A DNA stretch of 64,000 bases. Origin: Cellvibrionales bacterium UBA4451. Its GTDB lineage: Bacteria; Pseudomonadota; Gammaproteobacteria; Pseudomonadales; Porticoccaceae. Positions within the stretch are counted from its first letter, which is position 1. Each line of letters begins with the position of its first letter. The stretch is taken from assembly GCA_002390285.1 (NCBI GenBank), contig DGPB01000010.1, positions 71,620 through 135,619 on the forward strand. Direction: 5' to 3'. Under the pieces are notes generated by a model that was not told the origin of the DNA, did not search any database, and saw only the letters and a list, made by a program, of their open reading frames with translations. The position numbers and the translations under genes were made by a program. Positions 6,965 to 15,222 of the stretch are shown one piece after another.

Positions 6965-9832
6965 GTGGATGATATGAACGGAAATATGAAAAAAAACTCA
7001 GTAGCGTTTATTTACTTGTTTGTCGCCATTCTTGTTTGGAGTCAGGCGTTAGCGGCTCGTCCATGCCATGATATTCAGGTTGAAGATAGCGGCCAGATTG
7101 CACAGAGCGATAGTGATCATTCGGAATACCGTTATTTGCAGTTGCCTAACCAAATGCAGGTGTTACTCGTGTCAGACAAAAAAGCTGACAAGGCGGTGGC
7201 GGCGCTGGATGTCTTTGTCGGTAGTTCTCACGATCCGATTAAACGGCAGGGGCTTGCACATTTTTTGGAGCATATGCTGTTTTTGGGTACCGACCGCTAC
7301 CCAGAAGCAGATGAGTATCAGGCATTTATTAGTCAGCACGGTGGGCGGCATAATGCCTACACCTCTTTTGATCATACCAACTACTTTTTCGATATAAAAC
7401 CTGAAGATCTTGATTCTGCACTGGATCGTTTCTCCCGGTTTTTTGTGGCACCACTATTTAATGCTGAGTATGTGGAGCGAGAGAAAAATGCTGTGCATTC
7501 CGAGTACAAGGCCAGAATTAAAAATGATTATCGCCGTCAGTTGAATGTTTTTAGTGAGGTGGCTAACCCTAAGCATCCTGCCTCGAAATTCAGTGTGGGC
7601 AATCTGGACACATTGGCAGATACCAAGGAGAGTAATGTTCGTGATGATCTGCTGGCATTCTACCGACAGCATTACTCTGCCAATCGGATGACCCTCGTGG
7701 TGTTGGCGCCGAATTCGCTAGATGAACTCGAATTGATGGTGCGCCCGCGCTTTGAGCGTGTGCCTAATACGCAAAGTGAGCAGCCTAAACATGGGCAGGC
7801 ACTGTTTGAGAAGGGCAAATTGCCATTATTGTTATCTCTTCAGCCAGTTCAGGAGCTGAGGGAATTGTCGGTGACAATACCATTGCCAGCAGTGCATGAA
7901 TATTATCGACAGAAGCCCCTGGCTTACCTTGGAAACCTAATTGGACATGAGGGTGAAGGTAGCTTGTTGTCCTTGCTCAAATCGAAAGGCTGGGCAGAAA
8001 GCCTGCGGGCCGGGGAAGGCGTTTCAGATCAAAGTGGTAGTTCTTTTGATATTACTGTTGGGTTGACCCCTAGCGGCTTGTCGAGCTGGCAGCAGGTATT
8101 AGCGCTTATTTTCCAGGAAATTGCCTTAGTGGCAGAGCAGGGGGTGACTGAGTGGCGCTTCCAGGAGCAGGGTGCCTTGGCAGAGACGCAGTTTCGCCAC
8201 AAAGAATTGGGTGACCCTGTACACCGAACCAGTCAGTTGGCGAATCAGTTGCATAAATACCCCTATAAGGATGTGATGCGCGGTCCCTACCGTATGGATG
8301 TGTTTGATCCTGAGATGATTGCTGAAATGTTGGCTCTGATGAAACCAGACAATGCCCTGGTGACATTGATGGCGCCAGGAGTAGAAGTAAATAAAGTGTC
8401 AACTCTTTACCAGGTACCTTATAGCGTCGTTCAGTTACCAGAAGCAGAGATAAAAGTCGGTGCAGAGGGATTGCAGCTACCTCGGGCGAATGACTTCGTG
8501 CCTGCCAGTTTCGTGCTTAATAATCCTGGGAAAGTGGATGAGCCTGGATTGCCTCTATTGTTGGTAGATAAGCCGGGATATCGTCTGTGGAATTATTCTG
8601 ATCACTATTATCAGGTTCCCAAAGCTCAGTTTTTTGTGGCGGTGAAAACGCCGGTTGTTAATGATGCTCGGACCGCGGCAATGACCGATCTCTATCTGAG
8701 GCTGGTAAAGGAAACGCTTAATGAGTCCAGTTATTCGGCCTCGTTGGCGGGCTTGGGGTACAGTGCAAACCGTCGCCCTGATGGTTTGGGTTTTGTGGTT
8801 AGTGGTTTTGATAACAAATTACCGATTTTGGCAAAGGCTGTGGTGGAGGCGCTGCTGGCACCGACCTTAACTGACGAGTTGGTAGGGCGACTGAAAGATG
8901 AGCTTATTAGAAAATGGCGCAACGGTTCCAAAGATACCCCCTACAAACAGCTGATGCGTGAGGCAGGCTTATTGCTCAACACAGCTGCCTGGCAGCCCGA
9001 TGCACTGGCTGATGCTCTTGACGGTTTTGATCGTGAAGCGTTCGACCGATTTGTGGCTGACCTGTATCAGGGGGCGACGCTGGAAATGATGGCCAGTGGT
9101 AATTTGGCTCAGGGCGAAGTCGAAAAACTTGCCGAATCGGTAGCGGATCATTTAGTCGGAAAGCAACCTGAAGACTGGATTGAGCGCGGAGTGATCCGTA
9201 TTCCCCCAGGAGAAAAAATACATATACCCATGTCAATTGATCACAGGGATGCGGCGATTCTCCGGTATTATCAGGGGCGTAGCGATAGTCTTGATGAGAC
9301 GGCTCAAATGATGTTATTGAGGCAGTTGATGAAGTCAGAGTTTTTTCATCAGTTACGAACCGAGCAGCAGCTAGGTTATGTGGTTGCAGTAGTAGATCAG
9401 GGGGTCGATAGAGTCCCTGGTTTTGGTTTGCTGGTGCAATCTCCTACGGTTCGTGTTCCCCAGTTGGAAGAAGCTGTCGGTCAATTTTTGGTTGGTTTTA
9501 AGCAACAGCTTCAATCGATGCCAGATGAGATATTTGAGAGTCATCGCCAGGCGGTGTTGACGGGACTCAGAGAGAAGCCCAAGAGTCTATCTGAGCAGTC
9601 AACACGGTTCTGGGGTAGTGTCGATTTGCGTGATTATAGTTTTAGTCGCAGAGAGCAATTGATCGACGCTGTGGCACTGCTCACTCGGGAGACACTGCTC
9701 CAAACCTATAATGAGCTAGTGCTGGAGTCAGGCTATTCATTGCAATTGGATGGCACCCAAGGTGAAGCCGCTGACGGCGACCGGCTTGGACAGAATCGCG
9801 ATGTTTATCGCTTGCCACCAAGAAATATGTAA
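6965..9832 (+). CDS. M16 (insulinase/pitrilysin) family zinc protease
   Basis: A large 955-residue exported protease with a signal peptide (KKNSVAFIYLFVAILVWSQALA). The inverted zinc motif HFLEH is at residues 99-103, with the glutamate ligand in EREKNAVHSEY about 75 residues on. The rest follows the four-domain pitrilysin/insulinase plan, with a second, inactive-like M16 domain and a LRTEQQLGYVV segment near the C-terminus that is typical of protease III and insulysin. It probably degrades small periplasmic peptides. Start choice is uncertain: GTG (used) has GGA at eight bases; ATGs three and seven codons further in are also possible. Confidence 0.9.
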   Translation: MDDMNGNMKKNSVAFIYLFVAILVWSQALAARPCHDIQVEDSGQIAQSDSDHSEYRYLQLPNQMQVLLVSDKKADKAVAALDVFVGSSHDPIKRQGLAHFLEHMLFLGTDRYPEADEYQAFISQHGGRHNAYTSFDHTNYFFDIKPEDLDSALDRFSRFFVAPLFNAEYVEREKNAVHSEYKARIKNDYRRQLNVFSEVANPKHPASKFSVGNLDTLADTKESNVRDDLLAFYRQHYSANRMTLVVLAPNSLDELELMVRPRFERVPNTQSEQPKHGQALFEKGKLPLLLSLQPVQELRELSVTIPLPAVHEYYRQKPLAYLGNLIGHEGEGSLLSLLKSKGWAESLRAGEGVSDQSGSSFDITVGLTPSGLSSWQQVLALIFQEIALVAEQGVTEWRFQEQGALAETQFRHKELGDPVHRTSQLANQLHKYPYKDVMRGPYRMDVFDPEMIAEMLALMKPDNALVTLMAPGVEVNKVSTLYQVPYSVVQLPEAEIKVGAEGLQLPRANDFVPASFVLNNPGKVDEPGLPLLLVDKPGYRLWNYSDHYYQVPKAQFFVAVKTPVVNDARTAAMTDLYLRLVKETLNESSYSASLAGLGYSANRRPDGLGFVVSGFDNKLPILAKAVVEALLAPTLTDELVGRLKDELIRKWRNGSKDTPYKQLMREAGLLLNTAAWQPDALADALDGFDREAFDRFVADLYQGATLEMMASGNLAQGEVEKLAESVADHLVGKQPEDWIERGVIRIPPGEKIHIPMSIDHRDAAILRYYQGRSDSLDETAQMMLLRQLMKSEFFHQLRTEQQLGYVVAVVDQGVDRVPGFGLLVQSPTVRVPQLEEAVGQFLVGFKQQLQSMPDEIFESHRQAVLTGLREKPKSLSEQSTRFWGSVDLRDYSFSRREQLIDAVALLTRETLLQTYNELVLESGYSLQLDGTQGEAADGDRLGQNRDVYRLPPRNM

Positions 9833-9953
9833 TAAAACTATATAAATAAAATATACGATTATAAATATATAATATGATTAAAAACAATAATATATAGAAT
9901 ATTAGCGCTGGTATTGTTGGTTTAATGAAATAATTTATCTTGTTTTGTTGAAG

Positions 9954-9987
9954 TTGATTTGATCATATTTTGTAACTATACTACAAA
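9954..9987 (+). promoter_or_regulatory. Predicted aceE promoter with overlapping palindrome
   Basis: TTGATT, 17 bases, TATACT gives a good sigma-70 promoter about 100 bases upstream of aceE. A palindrome TTTGTA-N7-TACAAA straddles the -10 box and could be an operator. It does not resemble the E. coli PdhR box. A second TATACT lies at about 10029 but without a clear -35. The preceding 120 bases are very AT-rich. Confidence 0.45.
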
Positions 9988-10081
9988 GAGTTTTTGGGGG
10001 CTGTAATCTGTATGGTTCCGGGGTGGTCTATACTTCTCGAGGGTCTCCCTGTAGATAGTTAACGTATTAAAGGTGTCGGTC

Positions 10082-12736
10082 ATGCAAGAAGATATGGATC
10101 CTGTCGAAACCCAGGAATGGCTTGAGTCGCTGGATTCAGTTTTAAAGCATCAAGGAGAAGAGCGAACCGCATTTCTGCTAAAGCAGCTACTTGATCGAGC
10201 CACATTCACTGGGGTTCGTATGCCTCAGTCCATCACCACGCCCTACCGAAATACCATCCCTACTACCCGCGAAAAACGTATGCCGGGTGACCTGTTTATG
10301 GAGCGAAGCATTCGCTCCATGATTCGCTGGAATGCGCTAGCCATGGTGATGCGGGCTAACAAGGATCCAGAAGAAGGTATTGGCGGTCATATTGCGTCGT
10401 TTGCTTCCTCTGCCACACTTTACGATATTGGTTTTAACTATTTCTTTCGTGGTGACGAAGGTGAAAACCGTGGTGATTTGATTTATTTTCAAGGCCACAG
10501 TGCGCCGGGTATTTATGCGCGCTCTTACCTCGAGCGCCGTTTTGATGAAGAAGATTTAGATAATTACCGCCGGGAGGTGGAAGGTAAAGGGCTGTCCTCT
10601 TATCCGCACCCTTGGCTGATGCCAGACTACTGGCAGTTCCCCACGGTTTCTATGGGGTTGGGGCCTTTGCAGGCTATTTATCAGGCCCATGTTATGCGTT
10701 ACCTGTCTGCACGTGAGTTGGTGCCCCGGGGTGATCGTAAGGTCTGGGCCTTTCTTGGTGATGGCGAGTGTGATGAGCCAGAAACTTTGGGTGCTATTTC
10801 TTTAGCCGGTCGTGAAAATCTTGAAAATTTGATCTTCGTTGTGAACTGTAATCTACAGCGTCTCGACGGTCCTGTACGTGGAAATGGCAAAATTATCCAG
10901 GAGCTTGAAGGCGTATTCCGTGGTGCCGGTTGGAATGTTATTAAAGTTGTTTGGGGTCGTTTGTGGGACCCTCTGCTAGCCAATGATAAGAGCGGCCTAC
11001 TACAAAAGCGTATGGATGAGGCTTGTGACGGCGATTATCAAAATTACAAACATAATGGCGGGGCTTACACGCGCGACCACTTTTTTGGTACGTCCCCTGA
11101 ATTAAAAGAATTAGTGGAAGACTTGAGTGATAAGGACATCATGTACCTAAACCGCGGGGGGCATGATCCTTATAAAGTGTATGCGGCCTATGCTGAGGCG
11201 ATGGCCCACAAGGGGCAGCCCACGGTTATTTTGGCGAAGACAGTCAAGGGTTATGGCATGGGGGTGGGTTCTGGCGAGGCGGCCAATGATACTCACTCCA
11301 TCAAGAAGCTAGATTTAGAAAGCCTTAAGCATTTTAGGGATCGTTTTGGTATCCCTATTGCTGATGATGAGTTGGCAAATGTCCCCTATTACCGGCCACC
11401 AGTAGATAGCCCCGAAATGGTTTACATGAACAAGCGCAGGGCATCCCTTGGTGGCCCTTTGCCTGCACGCCGGGCGGATTTTGATCCGCTGGCGATTATG
11501 CCATTGTCGGATTTTGGTAAGTTGCTGGAAGGTAGTGGAGAAAGGAAAATATCCACAACAATGGCGTTTGTTCGCCAGCTTGGTATGTTGCTGAAGGACA
11601 AAAATATAGGCGAGCGTGTGGTGCCTATTGTTCCTGATGAAGCGCGCACCTTCGGAATGGAGGGCATGTTCCGCCAGTTGGGCATATATTCTTCCGCAGG
11701 GCAGAAGTATGTTCCACAGGATCATGAGCAAATCATGTACTACAAGGAAGATAAGAAAGGGCAGATTCTCGAAGAAGGTATTTGTGAGGCCGGCGCTATG
11801 TCCGCCTGGATGGCCCTAGCTACCTCCTATAGCACCAACCATTTCCCGATGATCCCTGTATATATTTATTACTCCATGTTTGGTTTTCAGCGGATTGGTG
11901 ATTTGGCATGGGCTGCAGGTGATATGCAGGCGAGGGGTTTCCTCATTGGAGCAACGGCTGGTCGTACAACTCTCAATGGCGAAGGGCTGCAGCATCAGGA
12001 TGGTCACAGCCATTTGTTAGCGAATACTATTCCAAACTGTCGAACTTATGACCCCGCCTATGCTTATGAGCTAGTGACTATTGTGCAGGATGGTTTGAAG
12101 GTAATGTTTGAGCAGCAGGAGAACTACTTTTATTACCTCACGACCATGAATGAAAATTATCAGCAGCCAGCCATGCCGGTCAATGTTGAGGAAGGCATCA
12201 TCAAGGGTATGTATTTATTTGAAGAGGGTGGTGAATCTGAGCTCAAGGTGCAGCTAATGGGGGCTGGTAGCATTCTCAATGAAGTGCGTGAAGCAGCTGT
12301 GATTCTAAAGGAAAAATATAATGTATCCGCTGATATCTGGAGTCTCACCAGTGTTAATCAGTTGGCGCGTGATGGTCAGGCTGCAGAGCGATGGAATACG
12401 CTACATCCAGAGCAGGAAGCAAAAGTACCCTACATTACTGATAAGTTGACAGGGCATCAGGGTCCAGTCGTAGTGGCTACCGATTATGTCAAAACCTACA
12501 CGGAGCAGTTGCGAGCTTACATTCCTGCGAGTTATCGCGTGCTAGGAACGGATGGTTTTGGCCGCAGTGATACCCGTGAGAAGCTGCGTCATTTTTTCGA
12601 AGTGAATCGCTACTTTGTCGCAATTGCAGCATTAAAATCCCTGGCGGATGAAGGGAAAATAGACGTTGCTGTGGTAACGCAGGCGATTGCTGATTTCGAT
12701 TTAGACCCTGACAAAACCAACCCGCTCTATTGTTAA
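10082..12736 (+). CDS. aceE: Pyruvate dehydrogenase E1 component (homodimeric)
   Basis: This 884-residue subunit decarboxylates pyruvate with thiamine pyrophosphate and passes the acetyl group to the lipoyl domains of AceF. The TPP motif begins GDGECDEPE (about residue 225) and ends in NCNLQRLDGP. The start MQEDMDPVETQEWL matches Pseudomonas-type E1, and AAAGG lies eight bases before this ATG. A GTG nine bases upstream overlaps that site and is less likely. aceF follows after 72 bases. No pdhR-like regulator gene lies upstream, and no E3 gene follows. Confidence 0.96.
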   Translation: MQEDMDPVETQEWLESLDSVLKHQGEERTAFLLKQLLDRATFTGVRMPQSITTPYRNTIPTTREKRMPGDLFMERSIRSMIRWNALAMVMRANKDPEEGIGGHIASFASSATLYDIGFNYFFRGDEGENRGDLIYFQGHSAPGIYARSYLERRFDEEDLDNYRREVEGKGLSSYPHPWLMPDYWQFPTVSMGLGPLQAIYQAHVMRYLSARELVPRGDRKVWAFLGDGECDEPETLGAISLAGRENLENLIFVVNCNLQRLDGPVRGNGKIIQELEGVFRGAGWNVIKVVWGRLWDPLLANDKSGLLQKRMDEACDGDYQNYKHNGGAYTRDHFFGTSPELKELVEDLSDKDIMYLNRGGHDPYKVYAAYAEAMAHKGQPTVILAKTVKGYGMGVGSGEAANDTHSIKKLDLESLKHFRDRFGIPIADDELANVPYYRPPVDSPEMVYMNKRRASLGGPLPARRADFDPLAIMPLSDFGKLLEGSGERKISTTMAFVRQLGMLLKDKNIGERVVPIVPDEARTFGMEGMFRQLGIYSSAGQKYVPQDHEQIMYYKEDKKGQILEEGICEAGAMSAWMALATSYSTNHFPMIPVYIYYSMFGFQRIGDLAWAAGDMQARGFLIGATAGRTTLNGEGLQHQDGHSHLLANTIPNCRTYDPAYAYELVTIVQDGLKVMFEQQENYFYYLTTMNENYQQPAMPVNVEEGIIKGMYLFEEGGESELKVQLMGAGSILNEVREAAVILKEKYNVSADIWSLTSVNQLARDGQAAERWNTLHPEQEAKVPYITDKLTGHQGPVVVATDYVKTYTEQLRAYIPASYRVLGTDGFGRSDTREKLRHFFEVNRYFVAIAALKSLADEGKIDVAVVTQAIADFDLDPDKTNPLYC

Positions 12737-12766
12737 TACTTATGGCTAAACACTTTATGGTTAAGC
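12734..12766. repeat. Weak degenerate direct repeat in the aceE-aceF gap
   Basis: TAATACTTATGGC, beginning at the aceE stop codon, is followed by TAAACACTTTATGGT and a more diverged third unit beginning TAAGC. It has the same style as the stronger arrays elsewhere in the window, but the support here is weak. Confidence 0.35.
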
Positions 12767-12808
12767 TCTCAGATATCAAATTAAGCGTACTAGGAAAGAG
12801 AATTTATA

Positions 12809-14479
12809 GTGACCACTGAAATTATTCATGTGCCTGACCTTGGCGGCGCCGAAACTGTCGAAGTGATTGAACTCTGTGTTGCCCCTGGGGATACCGTGGA
12901 GTTGGAGCAATCTTTGGTTGTACTGGAGTCAGATAAAGCCACCATGGACGTTCCAAGTCCAAAGGCCGGGGTTGTGAAGGCCTTGATCGTGAAGGAAGGT
13001 GACACTGTCAGTGAGGGTTCTGCCATTGTTGAGTTAGAGTTGGCAGGGGTTGAGCTGGAGATTGGTGCGGAGCCTGTCGTCGTAGGGGATCTGGCATCCC
13101 AACCTGAGGTTGTCTCAGAGTCCGTCGAGCCTGTAGAAGATAAGAGAGCTCCCGCTCCTGCTCCTGCTCCATCACCAACCCCATCATTAGCTACAAATGG
13201 CGTTACTGAGCAGATGGTGAGTGTGCCTGATATTGGTACTACCGACTTGGTGGAGGTGATTGAAATCCCAGTGTCTGTTGGCGACCAGCTCATTGAAGGT
13301 GACAGTCTTCTTGTGGTGGAAGGTGATAAGGCAACGATGGACATCCCCGTTCCCTTTGGTGGGGAGTTGCTCGAAGTGCTGGTCAAAGAGGGAGATAAGG
13401 TTGCCATGGGCGACAATCTTGCTCGTATGATGACGGGCGCTTCTGTAGAGATTCCTATGGGAGAAGTGGTTGAGCCAACTGTAGAATCTGTCTCGAGTGC
13501 ATCTGGTTTAACAGTGTCGCCTGATTCTGGGGCTGCACCAATAGCTATTTCCGGTATCGAGCCTTCAGCGGAGGCTGGCATTTATGCCGGCCCAGCATCC
13601 CGTGCACTGGCGAGGGAGCTGGGTGTAGATTTGCACAAGATTGCTGGTACCGGACCTCGCGGTCGTATTCTTAAAGAGGATTTGCAGGGTTATGTGAAAA
13701 AAGCAGTGGCTGCAGCTGAATCTGGCTTGTCGGCAGTGGGTGTAGGTATTCCAGCAGTACCGGATGTGGATTTTGGTAAGTTTGGTGAGTTTGATATTGT
13801 TCCGCTAAACAAAATTCAGAAACTCACTGCAAATAATATGCAGCGAAATTGGCTTAATGTCCCCCATGTTACTCAGTTTGACGAAGCCGATATCACCGAC
13901 CTGGAAGACTTCAGACGGTCATTAAAGTCAGAGGCAGAGAAACGGGGTACTCGCCTTACTCCGCTTCCTTTCTTGTTAAAAGCCTGCGCGCATGCGCTTT
14001 GTGCCAACCCGGAATTCAATCGGTCTATCACCAGTAATGGTGAAAACTTCGTACAAAAAAAATACGTGCATATTGGTGTGGCGGTGGACACCCCTCGTGG
14101 TTTGCTGGTTCCAGTGATTCGTGATGTAGATGAAAAGGGTTTGTGGCAGCTGGCGAATGAAATAAACGAGATGGCTGTAAAAGCTCGAGATGGGAAATTG
14201 TCTCCTGCTGAAATGCAAGGTGGCTGTTTTACTATCTCAAGTTTGGGTGCAATAGGTGGCAATGGGTTTACTCCCATCGTCAATGCGCCTGAAGTCGGTA
14301 TACTTGGGGTTTCAAAATCTCAGATTAAGCCGGTCTGGAATGGCTCTGAGTTTCTGCCCAGAATGATGTTACCGCTCAGTGTCTCCTATGATCACCGAGT
14401 GGTTAACGGAGCCGGTTGTGGTCGATTTTTTACCTATTTGGTTCAAGAGCTAGGTGATACAAGGAGGTTGGCGCTGTAG
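12809..14479 (+). CDS. aceF: Pyruvate dehydrogenase E2, dihydrolipoamide acetyltransferase
   Basis: AceF (556 residues) moves the acetyl group from E1 to CoA and forms the core of the complex. Two lipoyl domains carry the lysines to be lipoylated in ESDKATMD (K43) and EGDKATMD (K174). A Pro/Ala/Ser linker (APAPAPAPSPTPS) separates them. The peripheral subunit-binding domain is near 257-295 (ASRALARELGVDLHKIAGTG). The catalytic domain ends with DHRVVNG, where Asn stands in the place of the common DG aspartate, as in Azotobacter and Pseudomonas. Translation starts at GTG with AGGAAAG upstream. E3 (lpd) must be encoded elsewhere. Confidence 0.95.
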   Translation: MTTEIIHVPDLGGAETVEVIELCVAPGDTVELEQSLVVLESDKATMDVPSPKAGVVKALIVKEGDTVSEGSAIVELELAGVELEIGAEPVVVGDLASQPEVVSESVEPVEDKRAPAPAPAPSPTPSLATNGVTEQMVSVPDIGTTDLVEVIEIPVSVGDQLIEGDSLLVVEGDKATMDIPVPFGGELLEVLVKEGDKVAMGDNLARMMTGASVEIPMGEVVEPTVESVSSASGLTVSPDSGAAPIAISGIEPSAEAGIYAGPASRALARELGVDLHKIAGTGPRGRILKEDLQGYVKKAVAAAESGLSAVGVGIPAVPDVDFGKFGEFDIVPLNKIQKLTANNMQRNWLNVPHVTQFDEADITDLEDFRRSLKSEAEKRGTRLTPLPFLLKACAHALCANPEFNRSITSNGENFVQKKYVHIGVAVDTPRGLLVPVIRDVDEKGLWQLANEINEMAVKARDGKLSPAEMQGGCFTISSLGAIGGNGFTPIVNAPEVGILGVSKSQIKPVWNGSEFLPRMMLPLSVSYDHRVVNGAGCGRFFTYLVQELGDTRRLAL

Positions 14480-14676
14480 TTGGAGTGAGGTTGAGAGGGC
14501 ATGATTCGAGAAATTAGCTGTGTTATTGTAGAAAAACCCTAGTTTTTTGATGGTTTTAGGCGAAGTTGGGTTGTTTTAGCGTTTCGTTTAAATAGTAGAT
14601 TTTGTGCAAATAGGTATTTATTGTGTCTAAATGATTGTTGCCGAGACTTTCGGTGTATGTCGAACAGGATATTGCC

Positions 14677-15126
14677 ATGATGTATTTAAGGCCCGACCGA
14701 AAGCTATTGTTTGGCTTGATCATTGTTTCAATGATGTTCTCTAGCAAGTTGGCTTTCGCTGCAGACGTGGTCGCTGAGGCTGATATAAAATCTGTTCAAT
14801 TCGTTATTGATAGTCAGATTACAGCCTTCAAGTCAGGCGATCATACATCGGCTTATTCCTTTGCTGCACCCAATGTTCAGCAAGCCTTTCCTTCTGTCGA
14901 TACCTTTATTGATATGGTGCGACGTGGTTATACACCCCTTTTTCGACCCTCATCCTATTTTTTTGGGCGAAGCATGCTCTCCGAGGGTGAGGTCCTTCAA
15001 GAGTTAATCGTGACTGACGCATCCAGGCAACTGTGGCAAATTATCTATACATTGAGTCAGCAGAAAGATCAAAGTTGGAAAGTGACTAATGTGTTGATGT
15101 ACCCCTACAAGGGTACTGCCGCTTAG
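14677..15126 (+). CDS. Small exported protein, DUF4864-like
   Basis: A 149-residue protein with a clear signal peptide (LLFGLIIVSMMFSSKLAFA) and a compact domain (VVAEADIKSVQFVIDSQITAF...FPSVDTFIDMVRRGYTPLFRP). The domain resembles the DUF4864/NTF2-like small exported proteins of proteobacteria; function unknown. AGGA lies seven bases before the ATG used, and a second ATG follows immediately. It stands alone between aceF and the convergent helicase gene. Confidence 0.75.
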   Translation: MMYLRPDRKLLFGLIIVSMMFSSKLAFAADVVAEADIKSVQFVIDSQITAFKSGDHTSAYSFAAPNVQQAFPSVDTFIDMVRRGYTPLFRPSSYFFGRSMLSEGEVLQELIVTDASRQLWQIIYTLSQQKDQSWKVTNVLMYPYKGTAA

Positions 15127-15148
15127 GTCTGTTGTTAGGTGCTTTGAG

Positions 15149-15207
15149 AAAAATGACAATGTTGGCGAGGTTGACAGGATTAATACCTGTACAGCCTCGC
15201 CAACATT
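15149..15207 (-). terminator. Large hairpin terminator downstream of the helicase gene
   Basis: The 13-base arms AATGTTGGCGAGG and CCTCGCCAACATT pair perfectly and enclose a second small stem (ACAGG/CCTGT). On the reverse strand the stem is followed by a T-run (TCATTTTTCTC), so it fits a terminator of the helicase gene. It could also block readthrough from the convergent exported-protein gene. Confidence 0.65.
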
Positions 15208-15222
15208 ATTTGTGGTCATTAT

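Noticed and set aside
9954..9966. FNR/ANR site (TTGATTTGATCA)
   Set aside because: The half-sites are spaced wrongly for TTGAT-N4-ATCAA, and the bases are better explained as the -35 region.
12826..13581. A 251-codon reverse-strand open frame across aceF
   Set aside because: It lies fully antisense to the lipoyl-domain region of aceF and its product is a low-complexity Ser/Thr/Pro string, a composition effect of the real gene.
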